Of a stretch of 40,243 bases of DNA, positions 1 to 18,214 are shown piece by piece. How positions within the stretch are numbered: position 1 is the stretch's first letter; each line of letters opens with the position of its first letter. The translations under genes and the position numbers were made by a program. The notes below the pieces were generated by a model. That model was not told the DNA's origin. It did no database searches and saw nothing but the letters and a program-made list of their open reading frames with translations. This stretch comes from Actinomycetota bacterium. GTDB lineage: Bacteria > Actinomycetota > Thermoleophilia > RBG-16-64-13. The stretch lies in NCBI GenBank assembly GCA_012523095.1, contig JAAYJE010000038.1, forward strand, positions 1 to 40,243, read 5' to 3'.

Positions 1-62
1 CAGAGCAACTCGCGCGCGCCGGTGTTGTCGGCGACCTTCAGTCTTGTCTCCACCTGTATCAT
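1..62 (-). CDS. rplN: 50S ribosomal protein L14, N-terminal fragment (runs off the left edge)
   Basis: Only the first 20 codons are in the window. They read MIQVETRLKVADNTGARELL, which is the diagnostic L14 N-terminus. L14 binds 23S rRNA at the subunit interface. The ATG lies 27 bases after the rpsQ stop, so it is the next gene of the S10/spc-type operon. The rest of the gene continues beyond base 1. Confidence 0.95.
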   Translation of the reverse strand, partial: MIQVETRLKVADNTGARELL

Positions 63-89
63 CGTTCTTCACCCATCCCCACGGCCGGC

Positions 90-353
90 CTAGACGGCCC
101 GCTCGAGCACCTTGATCAGGCGCCAGGTCTTGTCTCGGGAAAGCGGCCGGCATTCGCGCACCAGCACGGTGTCCCCGACCCGAGCCTCGTTATTCTCGTC
201 GTGAGCCTTCATGCGAGAGGTCCTACGGACCACCTTGCCATACCGGGCGTGCGGCCTTTGTGCGCTGACCTGCACGACGATGGTCTTGTCCATCTGATCG
301 GAGACCACGACGCCCTGCCGCTCCCGTTGCCTTGTCGCTCGCTCCTCAGCCAT
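90..353 (-). CDS. rpsQ: 30S ribosomal protein S17
   Basis: This 87-residue protein is a primary 16S rRNA-binding protein that helps assemble the 5' domain of the small subunit. The OB-fold core is recognisable from GVVVSDQMDKTIVVQV to the C-terminal DKTWRLIKVLE. I chose the ATG at 353, which shares one base with the rpmC stop (TGATG) and has AGGGAG just upstream. A GTG one codon earlier is also possible. The gene sits between rpmC and rplN as in most bacteria, and translational coupling to rpmC is likely. Confidence 0.96.
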   Translation of the reverse strand: MAEERATRQRERQGVVVSDQMDKTIVVQVSAQRPHARYGKVVRRTSRMKAHDENNEARVGDTVLVRECRPLSRDKTWRLIKVLERAV

Positions 354-553
354 CACAGCTCCCTCGCCCGTTCTCTTGCAGATTGCACCGTCATGATCCT
401 GGCGATGTCCCGACGCACCTGGCGGAGACGGCTGGTGTTCTCCAGCTGGCCGGCGGCGTGCTGGAACCGCAGATTGAACAGCTCCTCACGCGACTGCTTG
501 AGACGCTGGGTCAATTCCTCGTCGGCGAGTTCGACTATATCCTTAGCCTTCAA
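353..553 (-). CDS. rpmC: 50S ribosomal protein L29
   Basis: This 66-residue protein is L29, a two-helix protein near the nascent-chain exit tunnel. The family motif is visible in [20 protein letters not shown], and the length is normal. The start is a TTG preceded by GGAGG at 9 bases. This start overlaps the end of rplP by 11 bases, so the two reading frames are tightly coupled. The downstream rpsQ start overlaps its stop. Confidence 0.95.
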   Translation of the reverse strand: MKAKDIVELADEELTQRLKQSREELFNLRFQHAAGQLENTSRLRQVRRDIARIMTVQSARERAREL

Positions 554-968
554 TGCCCCCGTCCTCCCTGGTCGCGAATCTGCATTTGACAGGAAGTTTG
601 TGCGCGGCCACGCGGATGGCCTCCTTGGCCAGCTCCTCAGAGACGCCCGCCAGCTCGAACATCACTCGTCCCGGTCTGACCACGGCCACCCATTGGTCGG
701 GCGATCCCTTGCCGGAGCCCATCCGGGTCTCGGCCGGCTTCTTCGTGATGGGCTTGTCGGGGAAGATGTTGATCCACACCTTCCCACCCCGCTTGATCTT
801 GCGGGTCATGGCGATACGAGCGGCCTCTATCTGCCGGCTGGTGATCCAGCCCGGCTCGAGCGCCTGCAGACCATATTCACCAAAGTGAACCGTCGTCTGG
901 CCTTTGGCACTGCCCGCCATACGGCCTCGGTGCTGCTTGCGGTGTTTGACCCGTTTTGGTAGTAACAT
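543..968 (-). CDS. rplP: 50S ribosomal protein L16
   Basis: This 141-residue L16 is a late-assembly large-subunit protein near the A-site tRNA elbow and the peptidyl transferase centre. It starts [17 protein letters not shown] and contains the conserved [20 protein letters not shown] segment (split here only for description). Start and length are typical. AGGA lies six bases before the ATG. It follows rpsC after 38 bases, and its 3' end overlaps rpmC by 11 bases. Confidence 0.97.
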   Translation of the reverse strand: MLLPKRVKHRKQHRGRMAGSAKGQTTVHFGEYGLQALEPGWITSRQIEAARIAMTRKIKRGGKVWINIFPDKPITKKPAETRMGSGKGSPDQWVAVVRPGRVMFELAGVSEELAKEAIRVAAHKLPVKCRFATREDGGIEG

Positions 969-1006
969 CTTCTATCCTCGTCTCAACCGACGGAGACCAC
1001 TGAAGG

Positions 1007-1681
1007 TCACCCTATGCGGTTCTCTGTCTGTACGCGGGTTCCCTGATCGAACCCCTCAGGCATGATCTCGCCCTTGTTTATCCACACCTTCACACCGATC
1101 TTGCCGAACGTGGTGGCGGCCTCGCAGAAGCCGTAGTCGATGTCGGCCCGCAGGGTGTGCAGGGGCACGCGTCCCTCGCTGTAGCCCTCAACGCGCGCCA
1201 TTTCGGCCCCGCCCAGACGGCCTCCGGACCTCACCTTGATACCCATGGCCCCAGAGCGCATGGCCGAGGTGATGGCCCGCTTCATGGCTCGGCGGAAACT
1301 CACCCGGTTCGCGAGCTGTTCGGCGATGGACTGAGCGACCAGGTTGGCGTCCAGTTCCGGTCTCTTGATCTCGATGATGTTGACATGGACGGTCTTACCG
1401 GTCATGTCGTGGAGTTCACGCCGCAGCGCATCCACCTCAGAGCCCGACTTGCCGATCACGATACCCGGTCGAGCTGTATGGATGTCGACCACCAGCTTGT
1501 TCGTGTCCTTGCGGATCACGATGGACGAGAGGCCGGCATGGCCCATCCGCCGCTGGATATGTCTGCGGATGGCCAGGTCCTCGTGGAGGAAGTCGGCGAA
1601 CTGCCTCTCAGTGAACCAGTGGGCCTTCCAGTCGTGGATGATGCCGAGCCGCATGCCTCCGGGATGAACTTTCTGACCCAC
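1007..1681 (-). CDS. rpsC: 30S ribosomal protein S3
   Basis: This 224-residue S3 belongs to the mRNA entry channel of the small subunit. It begins [14 protein letters not shown]. The type II KH domain carries the GxxG-type loop in [16 protein letters not shown] (about residues 70-90), and the C-terminal domain contains [10 protein letters not shown]. The start is GTG with AAGGAG nine bases upstream. The gene is three bases from rplV, so the two are probably co-translated. Confidence 0.97.
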   Translation of the reverse strand: MGQKVHPGGMRLGIIHDWKAHWFTERQFADFLHEDLAIRRHIQRRMGHAGLSSIVIRKDTNKLVVDIHTARPGIVIGKSGSEVDALRRELHDMTGKTVHVNIIEIKRPELDANLVAQSIAEQLANRVSFRRAMKRAITSAMRSGAMGIKVRSGGRLGGAEMARVEGYSEGRVPLHTLRADIDYGFCEAATTFGKIGVKVWINKGEIMPEGFDQGTRVQTENRIG

Positions 1682-1684
1682 CTA

Positions 1685-2023
1685 CTACGACTCCTTTTTC
1701 TCGTCGACGCACACAGTGATGTGACTCGTCCGCTTGCGGATCCGGCTGGCCCGCCCCATCGCCCGCGGCCGGAACCGCTTGAGGGTGGGGCCTCCGTTCG
1801 CATAGGCCTGGACGACGTAGAGATCGTCGGCATCGAGATCATGGTTGTTCTCCGCGTTGGCCACCGCCGAGTCAAGCACTTTGCCGACCAGCTTGGCCGC
1901 CGCACGCGGGCTCAGAGCAAGGATGGCCTTGGCTTCCGCCACCCTCTTGCCCCTGATGAGGGTGGCCATGTCACCGGCTTTGCGCGGGGAGACCCGCACA
2001 TATTTCGCAGTCGCGTTCACCAT
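1685..2023 (-). CDS. rplV: 50S ribosomal protein L22
   Basis: This 112-residue L22 lines the polypeptide exit tunnel. It shows [18 protein letters not shown] near the N-terminus. The beta-hairpin and C-terminal region include [17 protein letters not shown], the loop that reaches the tunnel and is a known site of macrolide-resistance mutations in other species. No deletion is apparent there. It starts with ATG, with AGAGGA about nine bases upstream, and lies four bases after rpsS. Confidence 0.96.
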   Translation of the reverse strand: MVNATAKYVRVSPRKAGDMATLIRGKRVAEAKAILALSPRAAAKLVGKVLDSAVANAENNHDLDADDLYVVQAYANGGPTLKRFRPRAMGRASRIRKRTSHITVCVDEKKES

Positions 2024-2027
2024 ACCG

Positions 2028-2312
2028 TCACTTCCTCTTCATGCGGCGTTCTCTATTGCCGCCGTGTCCGCGGTATGTGCGGGTGAGAGCGAACTCGCCC
2101 AGCCGGTGTCCCACCATGCTCTCCGTCACGTAGATAGGCACATGCTTCCGCCCGTCGTGTACGGCGATGGTGTGTCCGATCATCTCAGGGTAGATGGTGG
2201 AGGCCCGCGACCAGGTCTTCAACATGCGCTTCTCGCCGGTTTCATTCATGGTCTCGACCCGCTTCATCAACCGCTCTTCGACGAAGGGAGCTTTCTTGCT
2301 TGAACGTGCCAC
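2028..2312 (-). CDS. rpsS: 30S ribosomal protein S19
   Basis: This 94-residue S19 sits in the head of the small subunit and contacts S13 and L5 bridges. Recognisable segments are [36 protein letters not shown] and the C-terminal [14 protein letters not shown]. The start is GTG with GGAGG nine bases upstream. The gene is six bases after rplB, in the standard rplB-rpsS-rplV order. Confidence 0.97.
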   Translation of the reverse strand: MARSSKKAPFVEERLMKRVETMNETGEKRMLKTWSRASTIYPEMIGHTIAVHDGRKHVPIYVTESMVGHRLGEFALTRTYRGHGGNRERRMKRK

Positions 2313-2318
2313 GATGCT

Positions 2319-3152
2319 CTACCTCCCCTTGCCCCGTCGCTTGACGATGTACTTGGTCGAAGGTTTCTTGGGTTTGCGGGTCTTGTGACCCAGAGTGGGA
2401 ATGCCCCACGGCGTCACCGGGTTGCGGCCCGGAGGTGTGGAGCCCTCGCCACCGCCGTGCGGATGGTCGACCGGGTTCATCGTGGTGCCGCGCACGGCGG
2501 GCCTGACACCCATCCAACGACTGCGGCCCGCCTTGCCGGTCGCCAGGTTCTCGTGCTCGGCGTTGCCGATCTCACCGATCGTCGCCCTACACTCAAGGTG
2601 AATCATGCGCATCTCGCCCGACGGCAGCCGGAGGGTGGCATAGTTGCCTTCCTTCGCCATGACCTGCGCCGAGGCGCCGGCGGAGCGGGCGATCTGTCCC
2701 CCGCGACCCTTGGCGAGCTCGATGTTGTGCACCACCGTGCCGACCGGGATGTTCCGCAGCGGAAGAGCGCAACCCACCCGGATATCGGAGCCTGGGCCGG
2801 CCTCGACCACAGAACCTACAACCAACTTGTTCGGCGCCAATATATAGCGCTTCTCACCGTCGGCATATACGACCAAAGCGATGCGGGCGTTGCGATTGGG
2901 ATCGTACTCGATGGAGCTCACCCGGCCCGGAACACCGTCCTTGTCGCGCTTGAAGTCGATGATCCGGTACCGACGCTTATGACCGCCTCCTTGATGCCGA
3001 ACGGTTATGCGGCCGCTGTTGTTCCGTCCGCCCTTGCGCTTCACCGGACGAGTGAGCGCCTTCTCCGGCTTGGTCTTGGTGATCTCATCAAAGGCAGGCG
3101 TGGTCGCGAACCTGCGTCCGGGTGATGTCGGCTTGTAATTCTTTGTTGCCAT
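2319..3152 (-). CDS. rplB: 50S ribosomal protein L2
   Basis: This 277-residue L2 is needed for subunit joining and peptidyl transferase activity. The N-terminal RNA-binding domain contains [20 protein letters not shown]. The C-terminal region holds the conserved [12 protein letters not shown] with the functionally important histidine (His229 in E. coli numbering). Length and start are typical. AGAGGGG lies about nine bases before the ATG. It follows rplW by 14 bases. Confidence 0.98.
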   Translation of the reverse strand: MATKNYKPTSPGRRFATTPAFDEITKTKPEKALTRPVKRKGGRNNSGRITVRHQGGGHKRRYRIIDFKRDKDGVPGRVSSIEYDPNRNARIALVVYADGEKRYILAPNKLVVGSVVEAGPGSDIRVGCALPLRNIPVGTVVHNIELAKGRGGQIARSAGASAQVMAKEGNYATLRLPSGEMRMIHLECRATIGEIGNAEHENLATGKAGRSRWMGVRPAVRGTTMNPVDHPHGGGEGSTPPGRNPVTPWGIPTLGHKTRKPKKPSTKYIVKRRGKGR

Positions 3153-3166
3153 GTGTTTCTACCCCT

Positions 3167-3451
3167 CTAGGTCGCGCCGAAGAACTCTATCCGGTTGCCC
3201 GGAGCGAGTTCGACCACTGCCTTCTTCCAGCGGCGGGTCATGCCCGCGTGGGCGCCCCGACGCTTGGGCTTCGGTTTCACGTTGATGGTCTGCACACCGA
3301 TGACCTTCACATTGAAGATCTCTTCCACAGCGACGCGGATGTGGGGCTTGGTCGCCCGGTAGTTCACCTCGAACGAATACCGGTTGTTGTCGATGCCCCG
3401 GTAGCTCTTTTCAGAGATTATCGGGCGGATGATGATCTCACGCGCATCCAC
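3167..3451 (-). CDS. rplW: 50S ribosomal protein L23
   Basis: This 94-residue L23 lies at the tunnel exit and docks trigger factor and signal recognition particle. Seen are IIIRPIISEKSYRGID, the central VEEIFNVKVIGVQTINVK and the loop region PKRRGAHAGMTRRWKKA. The start is GTG and shares one base with the rplD TAG stop (TAGTG), indicating coupled translation. The length is normal. Confidence 0.96.
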   Translation of the reverse strand: MDAREIIIRPIISEKSYRGIDNNRYSFEVNYRATKPHIRVAVEEIFNVKVIGVQTINVKPKPKRRGAHAGMTRRWKKAVVELAPGNRIEFFGAT

Positions 3452-4089
3452 TACACCTCACCCCCTCTGTCCGATTCGCCCTGGAGAAAGGAGACGGCGG
3501 CCTCGGTGAACAACAGGCTCTTCGCCCATATATAGTCTTGGACCTCCGCCTCACCGATGGTCAGAGCGCGTATGCCAGGCATGTTCCGGAAGCTCTTCAG
3601 GACCGAGACTTCCTCGGCGGCCACAAGCACCAGGAGCGGCTTGTCCAGCTCAGTCTTGCCCACGATGGCGGCGGCGCGTTTCGTCGAGGGCTCGGCGAAA
3701 CTCACGCCCGCCAGAACTCGGACCGTACCTCCGGCCACCAAGTCGGCCAGCGCCATGCGGAATGCCTGCGTTCTGACCTTCTTGTTGATCTTCACAGCAT
3801 AGCTGCGCGGGACGGGCGGGAAGGCTACGCTGCCGCCGGTGAAATGCGGGACCTTGCCGGAGCCCACACGAGACCGGCCGGTCCCCTTCTGACGCCACTG
3901 CTTAGCGGTCGAACCCGCAACCTCGCTCCTCGTCTTCGCCGCAGCCGTGCCCTGCCGGCGAGCGGCCAGTTCGGCCGTCACCACCTGGTGTAGGAGGCCG
4001 ACGTTGATCTGGTCCTGCACCAGCATATCCGCCAACTCGTGCCGGCCGACGACCGCGCCGTTCTCATCGATTCTGTCGATTGATGGCAT
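3451..4089 (-). CDS. rplD: 50S ribosomal protein L4
   Basis: This 212-residue L4 contributes an extended loop to the exit tunnel. It also acts as an autogenous repressor of the S10 operon in enterobacteria, which I cannot infer here. The loop motif KQWRQKGTGRSRVGSG is present at about residues 65-80, and the C-terminal alpha/beta domain follows. It begins with ATG four bases after the rplC stop. Its own stop overlaps the rplW start. Confidence 0.97.
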   Translation of the reverse strand: MPSIDRIDENGAVVGRHELADMLVQDQINVGLLHQVVTAELAARRQGTAAAKTRSEVAGSTAKQWRQKGTGRSRVGSGKVPHFTGGSVAFPPVPRSYAVKINKKVRTQAFRMALADLVAGGTVRVLAGVSFAEPSTKRAAAIVGKTELDKPLLVLVAAEEVSVLKSFRNMPGIRALTIGEAEVQDYIWAKSLLFTEAAVSFLQGESDRGGEV

Positions 4090-4093
4090 AGAC

Positions 4094-4702
4094 CTAACCC
4101 CTGATCAAGACCAGAGAGCCCCTGCTCCCTGGAATCGAACCTTTGACCAGCACCAGGTTCTTGTCCGGGTCGGTCTTGACCACGGTAAGACCCCTTTGCG
4201 TGACACGCACATTACCCATCTGCCCAGGCAGCCGGCTTCCCGGAAATACCCGGGCGGGATCCGCGGCAGCACCGACGGAACCGGGGGCGCGATGGAAGTG
4301 GGAGCCATGACCGCTGGGACCACCCGAGAAGCCATGCCGTTTCACTACGCCCTGAAAGCCCTTCCCCTTACTCACACCGGTCACTTTGACGATGTCGCCC
4401 GGGGTGAACACTTCGACGGTGACGGTGTCGCCGACGGCCGGTCCACCGTCACCGGGCACCTCGACGAGATGGCGCTTGGGAGCCACACCCGCCTTCTTGA
4501 AGTGGCCAAGAAGCGGCTTGTTCAGCCGCTTCGGCTTGACATCGCCAAAAGCGATCTGCGTAGCAGCATAACCGTCGTTCTCGACCGTCTTCTTCTGGGT
4601 GACCAGGCAAGGGCCGGCCTGGATGACCGTACAACGGACAACCCGGCCGTCTTCACTGAAGAACTGGGTCATACCCAGCTTGGTGCCCAACAATGTCTTC
4701 AT
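4094..4702 (-). CDS. rplC: 50S ribosomal protein L3
   Basis: This 202-residue L3 reaches the peptidyl transferase centre. It begins [15 protein letters not shown]. The central loop includes GVSKGKGFQGVVKRHGFSGG, followed by SHFHRAPGS and LPGQMGN, all typical L3 landmarks. I chose the ATG at 4702, which shares one base with the rpsJ TGA stop. An in-frame GTG one codon earlier is less canonical. There is no strong independent ribosome-binding site, so coupling to rpsJ is likely. Confidence 0.96.
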   Translation of the reverse strand: MKTLLGTKLGMTQFFSEDGRVVRCTVIQAGPCLVTQKKTVENDGYAATQIAFGDVKPKRLNKPLLGHFKKAGVAPKRHLVEVPGDGGPAVGDTVTVEVFTPGDIVKVTGVSKGKGFQGVVKRHGFSGGPSGHGSHFHRAPGSVGAAADPARVFPGSRLPGQMGNVRVTQRGLTVVKTDPDKNLVLVKGSIPGSRGSLVLIRG

Positions 4703-5010
4703 CACAGTTTGATCTCTATGTCTACGCCCGCGGGCAGATCCATGCGCATCAGCGAGTCCACGGTCTTCGGCGTGGGCTGATGGATGTCAATCAGACGCTT
4801 GTGGGTCCTGATCTCGAAATGCTCCCGCGAGTCTTTGTCCTTGAACGGGCTACGGATCACGCAGTAGACGTTCTTCTCCGTCGGCAGCGGAACGGGCCCG
4901 GAAATCGTAGCGCCGGTGCGCTCGGCCGTTTCGACGATGCTCCGCGCGCTCTTGTCTACAAGCTCGTGGTCGTAGGCCTTAAGCCTTATGCGTATCTTCT
5001 GTTGCGCCAC
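4702..5010 (-). CDS. rpsJ: 30S ribosomal protein S10 (NusE)
   Basis: This 102-residue S10 is a small-subunit head protein that also pairs with NusB in transcription antitermination and links to NusG. Seen are [32 protein letters not shown] and the C-terminal [11 protein letters not shown]. The start is GTG with TAGGAG seven bases upstream. It follows tuf by only 10 bases, so no separate S10-operon promoter fits here and str and S10 genes form one unit. Confidence 0.97.
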   Translation of the reverse strand: MAQQKIRIRLKAYDHELVDKSARSIVETAERTGATISGPVPLPTEKNVYCVIRSPFKDKDSREHFEIRTHKRLIDIHQPTPKTVDSLMRMDLPAGVDIEIKL

Positions 5011-5020
5011 CGAGCGACTC

Positions 5021-6226
<1,206 letters not shown>

Positions 6227-6294
6227 TTTGATCCTCCCTTTCTACCTGAATCACTCAGGCGGCCGCCGCAGCCCGGCAGCCGTTCTTGCCATTA

Positions 6295-8418
6295 CTAATC
6301 GTTTGCCATCCTGCCGCCCTGCTGGGCGATGATCTCTTCTGCTATCGCGCTCGGTACCTCTTCATAGCGGCTGAACCGCATGGTGTACACCGCCCGCCCC
6401 TGAGTCATGGAGCGGAGATCAGTGGCATACCCGAACATCTGTCCAAGCGGCACGGCGGCGTGGATGACCTGGGCTCCCGCCCTGAGTTCCACGCCTTCGA
6501 TGTGCCCCCGGCGTGAGTTGAGGTCGCCCAGGACGTCGCCCATGTACTCCTCAGGCACCACCACTTCGACCTCTTCGATGGGTTCCAGCAGGACCGGGCG
6601 GGCCTCTTTGGCCGCTTCCCGGAACGCCATGGAGCCGGCGATCTTGAAAGCTATCTCTGAGGAGTCGACCTCGTGGTACGAACCGTCGATCAGCTCCACC
6701 TTGACATCCTCCATGGGGAACCCGGCCAACACGCCGGTCTCCATCGCCTCGATCATCCCAGCCTGCACGGCGGGGATGTATTCTTTAGGGACGACCCCGC
6801 CCACGATCTTGTTCTCGAAAGTGAAACCGGCCCCGTATTCATTCGGTTCCATATTGATGACCACACGGCCATACTGCCCCCGCCCGCCCGTCTGGCGTAC
6901 GAAGCGTCCCTCGACCTTCGCGACAACTTTGGTTATGCCCTCGCGGTAGGCCACCTGCGGACGCCCCACGTTGGCGTCGACTTTGAACTCGCGCAGCAGC
7001 CGGTCGACGATGACCTCCAGGTGCAGCTCGCCCATGCCGGCGATGATGGTCTGGCCTGTCTCTTCGTCTGTGCGGACCCGGAAGGTCGGGTCTTCCTCGG
7101 CCAGCTTCATCAAGCTATCGGACAGGCGGTCCTGGTCGGCCTTGGTCTTGGGCTCGATGGCCACGAAGATCACCGGCTCGGGGAACTCGATGGACTCCAG
7201 GATCACGGCGCCACCAGCGTCGCACAGGGTGTCCCCGGTCGTGGTCCCCTTGAGGCCCACTGCGGCGGCGATATCGCCGGCAAACACCTCTGTGACGTCG
7301 TCCCGATGATTGGCGTGCATCCGGAGGATCCGCCCTATGCGCTCCTTCTTGTCCTTGCTGGCATTGTAGACATACGAGCCTGACTTAAGCATCCCGGAGT
7401 ACACCCGGAAATACGTGAGCTTCCCAACATACGGGTCCGACATGATCTTGAACGCGATGGCCGAGAACGGTTCGTTGTCATCGGCGTGCCTGACCACCGG
7501 ACTGCCGTTGTGGGGATTGACCCCTTCTACGGGCGGGATGTCGAGCGGTGAGGGCAGATAGTCCACCACCGCGTCGAGGAGCATCTGCACACCCTTGTTC
7601 TTGAAGGCGGAACCGCAGAGCACCGGGGTCAGTTCGATATCGAGGGTGGCGCGCCGGATGACGGCCTTGAGATGCTCCTCCGACATCTTGTGCCCTTCGA
7701 GGTATTCCATCATGAGATGGTCGTCATGCTCGGCGAGGATCTCGATCATGCGGGCCCGTGCCGCCTTGGCCTCGTCCAGCATCTCCTCGGGGATGGAGGT
7801 CTCCTCCCATTCCAGGCCCATCTCGTCGTGGTAGACGTAGGCAACCATCCGCACGAGGTCGATGACGCCACGAAACTTGTCCTCATGTCCGATAGGCAAC
7901 TGGATGACCAATGGTCGCGCATGCAGTCTCTCGACCATGGTGCGCACGCCCCTCATGAGGTCGGCGCCCACGCGGTCCATCTTGTTGACGAACGCGATGC
8001 GCGGCACGCGGTACTTGTCGGCCTGCCGCCACACGGTCTCCGACTGTGGCTCGACACCGGCCACTGAGCAGAACAGCGCGATGGCTCCGTCGAGCACCCG
8101 GAGGGAACGCTCCACCTCCATGGTGAAGTCCACGTGTCCGGGCGTGTCTATGATGTTGACGCGATGATCGCGCCACTCACAGGTCGTAGCCGCCGACGTG
8201 ATGGTGATGCCCCGTTCCTGCTCCTGGGCCATCCAATCCATCACTGCGGCGCCGTCATGTACTTCCCCGATCTTATAGGTCCGCCTAGTGTAATAAAGCA
8301 TCCGCTCGGTAGTCGTGGTCTTGCCGGCATCTATGTGAGCCATGATGCCGATATTACGGACCATCGCCAGCGGACGCTGCCGGGCTGTCCTCGTGTCGGG
8401 TTTATGTGCAGTCGCCAA
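6295..8418 (-). CDS. fusA: Elongation factor G
   Basis: This EF-G (about 707 residues from the chosen start) is the translocation GTPase. G1 [10 protein letters not shown]2 [12 protein letters not shown]3 DTPGHVDF and G4 NKMDR are all present, followed by domains II-V ending near the conserved [10 protein letters not shown]. The start is uncertain. The reading frame opens at a GTG at 8448 abutting rpsG, but a TTG at 8418 has GAAGGA seven bases upstream and gives a length closer to the family. A later ATG at 8364 would leave too short an N-terminus and has no ribosome-binding site. Standard rpsG-fusA-tuf context. Confidence 0.95.
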   Translation of the reverse strand: MATAHKPDTRTARQRPLAMVRNIGIMAHIDAGKTTTTERMLYYTRRTYKIGEVHDGAAVMDWMAQEQERGITITSAATTCEWRDHRVNIIDTPGHVDFTMEVERSLRVLDGAIALFCSVAGVEPQSETVWRQADKYRVPRIAFVNKMDRVGADLMRGVRTMVERLHARPLVIQLPIGHEDKFRGVIDLVRMVAYVYHDEMGLEWEETSIPEEMLDEAKAARARMIEILAEHDDHLMMEYLEGHKMSEEHLKAVIRRATLDIELTPVLCGSAFKNKGVQMLLDAVVDYLPSPLDIPPVEGVNPHNGSPVVRHADDNEPFSAIAFKIMSDPYVGKLTYFRVYSGMLKSGSYVYNASKDKKERIGRILRMHANHRDDVTEVFAGDIAAAVGLKGTTTGDTLCDAGGAVILESIEFPEPVIFVAIEPKTKADQDRLSDSLMKLAEEDPTFRVRTDEETGQTIIAGMGELHLEVIVDRLLREFKVDANVGRPQVAYREGITKVVAKVEGRFVRQTGGRGQYGRVVINMEPNEYGAGFTFENKIVGGVVPKEYIPAVQAGMIEAMETGVLAGFPMEDVKVELIDGSYHEVDSSEIAFKIAGSMAFREAAKEARPVLLEPIEEVEVVVPEEYMGDVLGDLNSRRGHIEGVELRAGAQVIHAAVPLGQMFGYATDLRSMTQGRAVYTMRFSRYEEVPSAIAEEIIAQQGGRMAND

Positions 8419-8451
8419 TGCCACGTCCTTCGTCGCCTCTATGCGCACGAC

Positions 8452-8922
8452 CTACCAGCGGTAATGCGCGAAAGCTCTGTTGGCTTCCGCCATCCGCAGC
8501 AGATCCTCTTTTTTCTTCATGGTGACGCCGGTCCGGTTGTATCCGTCGAGCAGCTCGCCTGCCAAACGCTCGGCCATGGTGTGCTCGCGCCGTGCACGGC
8601 TGTGGGTAACGATCCAACGGACCGCCAGCGTGTACGAGCGCCGCGTGGGCACTTCCACCGGCACCTGATAGTTGGCGCCACCGACCCGGCGGGACCGTAC
8701 CTCGAGCGCCGGCCGCACATTCTCCACGGCCTCCTTGAGAACGCTCGCGGGATCATTGCCGGTGCGCTCGCGCAAGATGTTCATAGCGTCGTACATGCTC
8801 CGCTCAGCGGTCGACTTCTTACCATCGAGCATCACGCGATTGACCATCTGGGTGACCAGGCGACTCCGGTATATCGGGTCGGGCTGGATGTCCCGCTTCA
8901 CTGCCCTTACTCTTCTTGACAT
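8452..8922 (-). CDS. rpsG: 30S ribosomal protein S7
   Basis: This 156-residue S7 nucleates assembly of the 16S rRNA 3' domain. It begins [11 protein letters not shown]. Seen are [17 protein letters not shown], the motif [13 protein letters not shown] and the terminal [11 protein letters not shown]. The frame stays open upstream, but the family alignment and an AGGAAGG ribosome-binding site nine bases before the ATG at 8922 fix this start, and the length equals the typical 156. It lies 20 bases after rpsL. Confidence 0.97.
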   Translation of the reverse strand: MSRRVRAVKRDIQPDPIYRSRLVTQMVNRVMLDGKKSTAERSMYDAMNILRERTGNDPASVLKEAVENVRPALEVRSRRVGGANYQVPVEVPTRRSYTLAVRWIVTHSRARREHTMAERLAGELLDGYNRTGVTMKKKEDLLRMAEANRAFAHYRW

Positions 8923-8942
8923 CTCCGTATGCCTTCCTGTCC

Positions 8943-9314
8943 CTACTTGGCCATTTTGGTGCCGTATTTCGAGCGGCCCTTCTTGCGGTCGGCCACTCCG
9001 GCCGAGTCGAGCGCCGCGCGGATGATCTTGTAGCGCACGCCGGGAAGATCCCTCACGCGCCCTCCCCGGATCAAGACCACGGAGTGCTCCTGCAGGTTGT
9101 GTCCGATACCCGGGATATAGGCGGTGACTTCCATGCCATTGACCAGCCGCACACGCGCCACCTTCCGCAGAGCCGAGTTGGGCTTCTTGGGTGTAGTGGT
9201 ATATACGCGCGTGCATACGCCGCGCTTCTGCGGGGCGCCTTTGAGAGCCGGGGTCTTACTCCTCTTGGACTGCTCCTGCCGGCCCTTGCGGATCAGCTGA
9301 TTGATCGTCGGCAC
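8943..9314 (-). CDS. rpsL: 30S ribosomal protein S12 with Arg at position 88
   Basis: This 123-residue S12 controls decoding accuracy at the A site. Landmarks are [20 protein letters not shown] with Lys43 intact, [17 protein letters not shown] and DLPGVRYK. Position 88, Lys in E. coli and Mycobacterium tuberculosis, is Arg here (codon AGG, complement of bases 9051-9053). The same substitution is a known streptomycin-resistance mutation in other bacteria. The start is GTG with GAGGAG five bases upstream. It is the first gene of the str-S10 superoperon. Confidence 0.98.
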   Translation of the reverse strand: MPTINQLIRKGRQEQSKRSKTPALKGAPQKRGVCTRVYTTTPKKPNSALRKVARVRLVNGMEVTAYIPGIGHNLQEHSVVLIRGGRVRDLPGVRYKIIRAALDSAGVADRKKGRSKYGTKMAK

Positions 9315-9375
9315 GCGAACTCCTCATCTAGCCATCGTCTATTGACACTTAAGCACCGGTCGCCACGTAGGCACA

Positions 9376-9384
9376 CGTATAGCA
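9376..9384 (-). promoter_or_regulatory. Second extended -10 element upstream of rpsL (candidate)
   Basis: The minus strand reads TGCTATACG, nearly identical to the stronger TGCTATACT found 35 bases upstream. No good -35 is seen 16-18 bases before it. It could be a tandem start site for rpsL or chance similarity. Confidence 0.35.
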
Positions 9385-9410
9385 CGCGTCCGGACGCGCA
9401 GCGACCGCGA

Positions 9411-9439
9411 AGTATAGCAAAGCGTCTGGGGGGCTACAA
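9411..9439 (-). promoter_or_regulatory. Promoter of the rpsL (str-S10) operon
   Basis: On the minus strand, TTGTAG (9439-9434) is followed by a 17-base spacer and TATACT (9416-9411), with an extended TGC directly before the -10. The match to a housekeeping sigma-factor promoter is good. It lies about 100 bases upstream of rpsL. The -35 falls inside the loop of the rpoC terminator hairpin, so terminator and promoter overlap. Confidence 0.7.
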
Positions 9440-9456
9440 GAAGTCCCCCCAGACGC
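9422..9456 (-). terminator. Hairpin terminator after rpoC
   Basis: A perfect 12-bp inverted repeat (GCGTCTGGGGGG pairing with CCCCCCAGACGC) encloses an 11-base loop 13 bases after the rpoC stop. On the minus strand it is followed by TTTGCTATACT, a weak T-tract. It probably terminates, or only attenuates, rpoBC transcription before rpsL. Confidence 0.75.
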
Positions 9457-9469
9457 CGGCAGTCACTTC

Positions 9470-13783
<4,314 letters not shown>

Positions 13784-13792
13784 GAAAGGCTC

Positions 13793-17557
<3,765 letters not shown>

Positions 17558-17614
17558 AGGGGATCACTCCTCGCATGCCAGGGGTTTTCGACAGGGTTCA
17601 GCGCGCAACCCTGT

Positions 17615-17643
17615 ATACTATCATGACCCTTGAAACGTAACAA
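17615..17643 (-). promoter_or_regulatory. Candidate internal promoter for rpoB-rpoC
   Basis: The minus strand shows TTGTTA (17643-17638), a 17-base spacer and TAGTAT (17620-17615) with an extended TGA before the -10. It would give a leader of about 50 bases before the TTG start of rpoB. The -35 overlaps the 3' arm of the hairpin at 17639-17692. Confidence 0.55.
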
Positions 17644-17692
17644 GCCCAGCTCCGGAGATCCTTCTGCATGAACCCCACGGGCTGGGCTTGTT
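17639..17692 (-). promoter_or_regulatory. Perfect 12-bp stem in the rplL-rpoB gap (attenuator or RNA-processing site)
   Basis: AACAAGCCCAGC at 17639-17650 and GCTGGGCTTGTT at 17681-17692 are exact inverted repeats around a 30-base loop. No U-run follows on the transcript, so simple termination is unlikely to be complete. In E. coli the same gap holds a partial attenuator and an RNase III site. The shared role here is an inference from position. Confidence 0.6.
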
Positions 17693-17742
17693 CTTCGCCA
17701 GAAGCGAGGCGTGTCCTTTCTCGCCTCCTATAAGAGAATCCT

Positions 17743-18120
17743 CTACTTGACCTCGACCTCAGCGCCGGCTTCTTCAAGCTGTTTCTTGACATCTTCGGCC
17801 TCGGCCTTAGGAACGGCCTGCTTGACCGGGTTCGGAGCCCCGTCGACCAGATCCTTGGCTTCCTTCAGGCCCAAGCCGGTCAGCGCCCGCACGACCTTGA
17901 TGACTTTGATCTTCTCGGCGCCCGCAGCCTTGAGGATGACGTCGAACTCGGTCTGTTCTTCGGCGGCGGCGGCCGGAGCGGCGGCGGCGGCCGGAGCAGC
18001 CACCATAGCCGCAGAGGCGCTTACACCGAACTCTTCTTCCAGCGCCTTCACCAGCGTGGACAGATCGAGAACCGACATCGTCTTGATCTCTTCTATGAGC
18101 TTCTCAGGGGTCACCTTCAC
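17743..18120 (-). CDS. rplL: 50S ribosomal protein L7/L12
   Basis: This 125-residue L7/L12 forms the ribosomal stalk that recruits translation GTPases. The N-terminal dimerisation domain begins [15 protein letters not shown]. An Ala-rich flexible hinge with an internal repeat follows (about residues 40-55). The C-terminal domain has [20 protein letters not shown] and [15 protein letters not shown]. The start is GTG with GAGAGGAG upstream. It lies 94 bases after rplJ and 185 bases before rpoB. Confidence 0.97.
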   Translation of the reverse strand: MKVTPEKLIEEIKTMSVLDLSTLVKALEEEFGVSASAAMVAAPAAAAAPAAAAEEQTEFDVILKAAGAEKIKVIKVVRALTGLGLKEAKDLVDGAPNPVKQAVPKAEAEDVKKQLEEAGAEVEVK

Positions 18121-18214
18121 TCAACTCCTCTCAGATTCACAGCGCAGTCCCTCGACTACGCCGGATAAGCTATGTCGCGGCGAATCCGCCGCTGGGACAA
18201 CGTCGATTCCGCGG

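Noticed and set aside
1157-2086. Long open frame on the plus strand opposite rpsC and rplV
   Set aside because: It is antisense to certain ribosomal protein genes, has no recognisable domain, and is the kind of frame that high GC content produces.
8923-9216. N-terminal extension of S7
   Set aside because: The extension overlaps rpsL and has no S7 similarity; the internal ATG has a good ribosome-binding site and gives the standard length.
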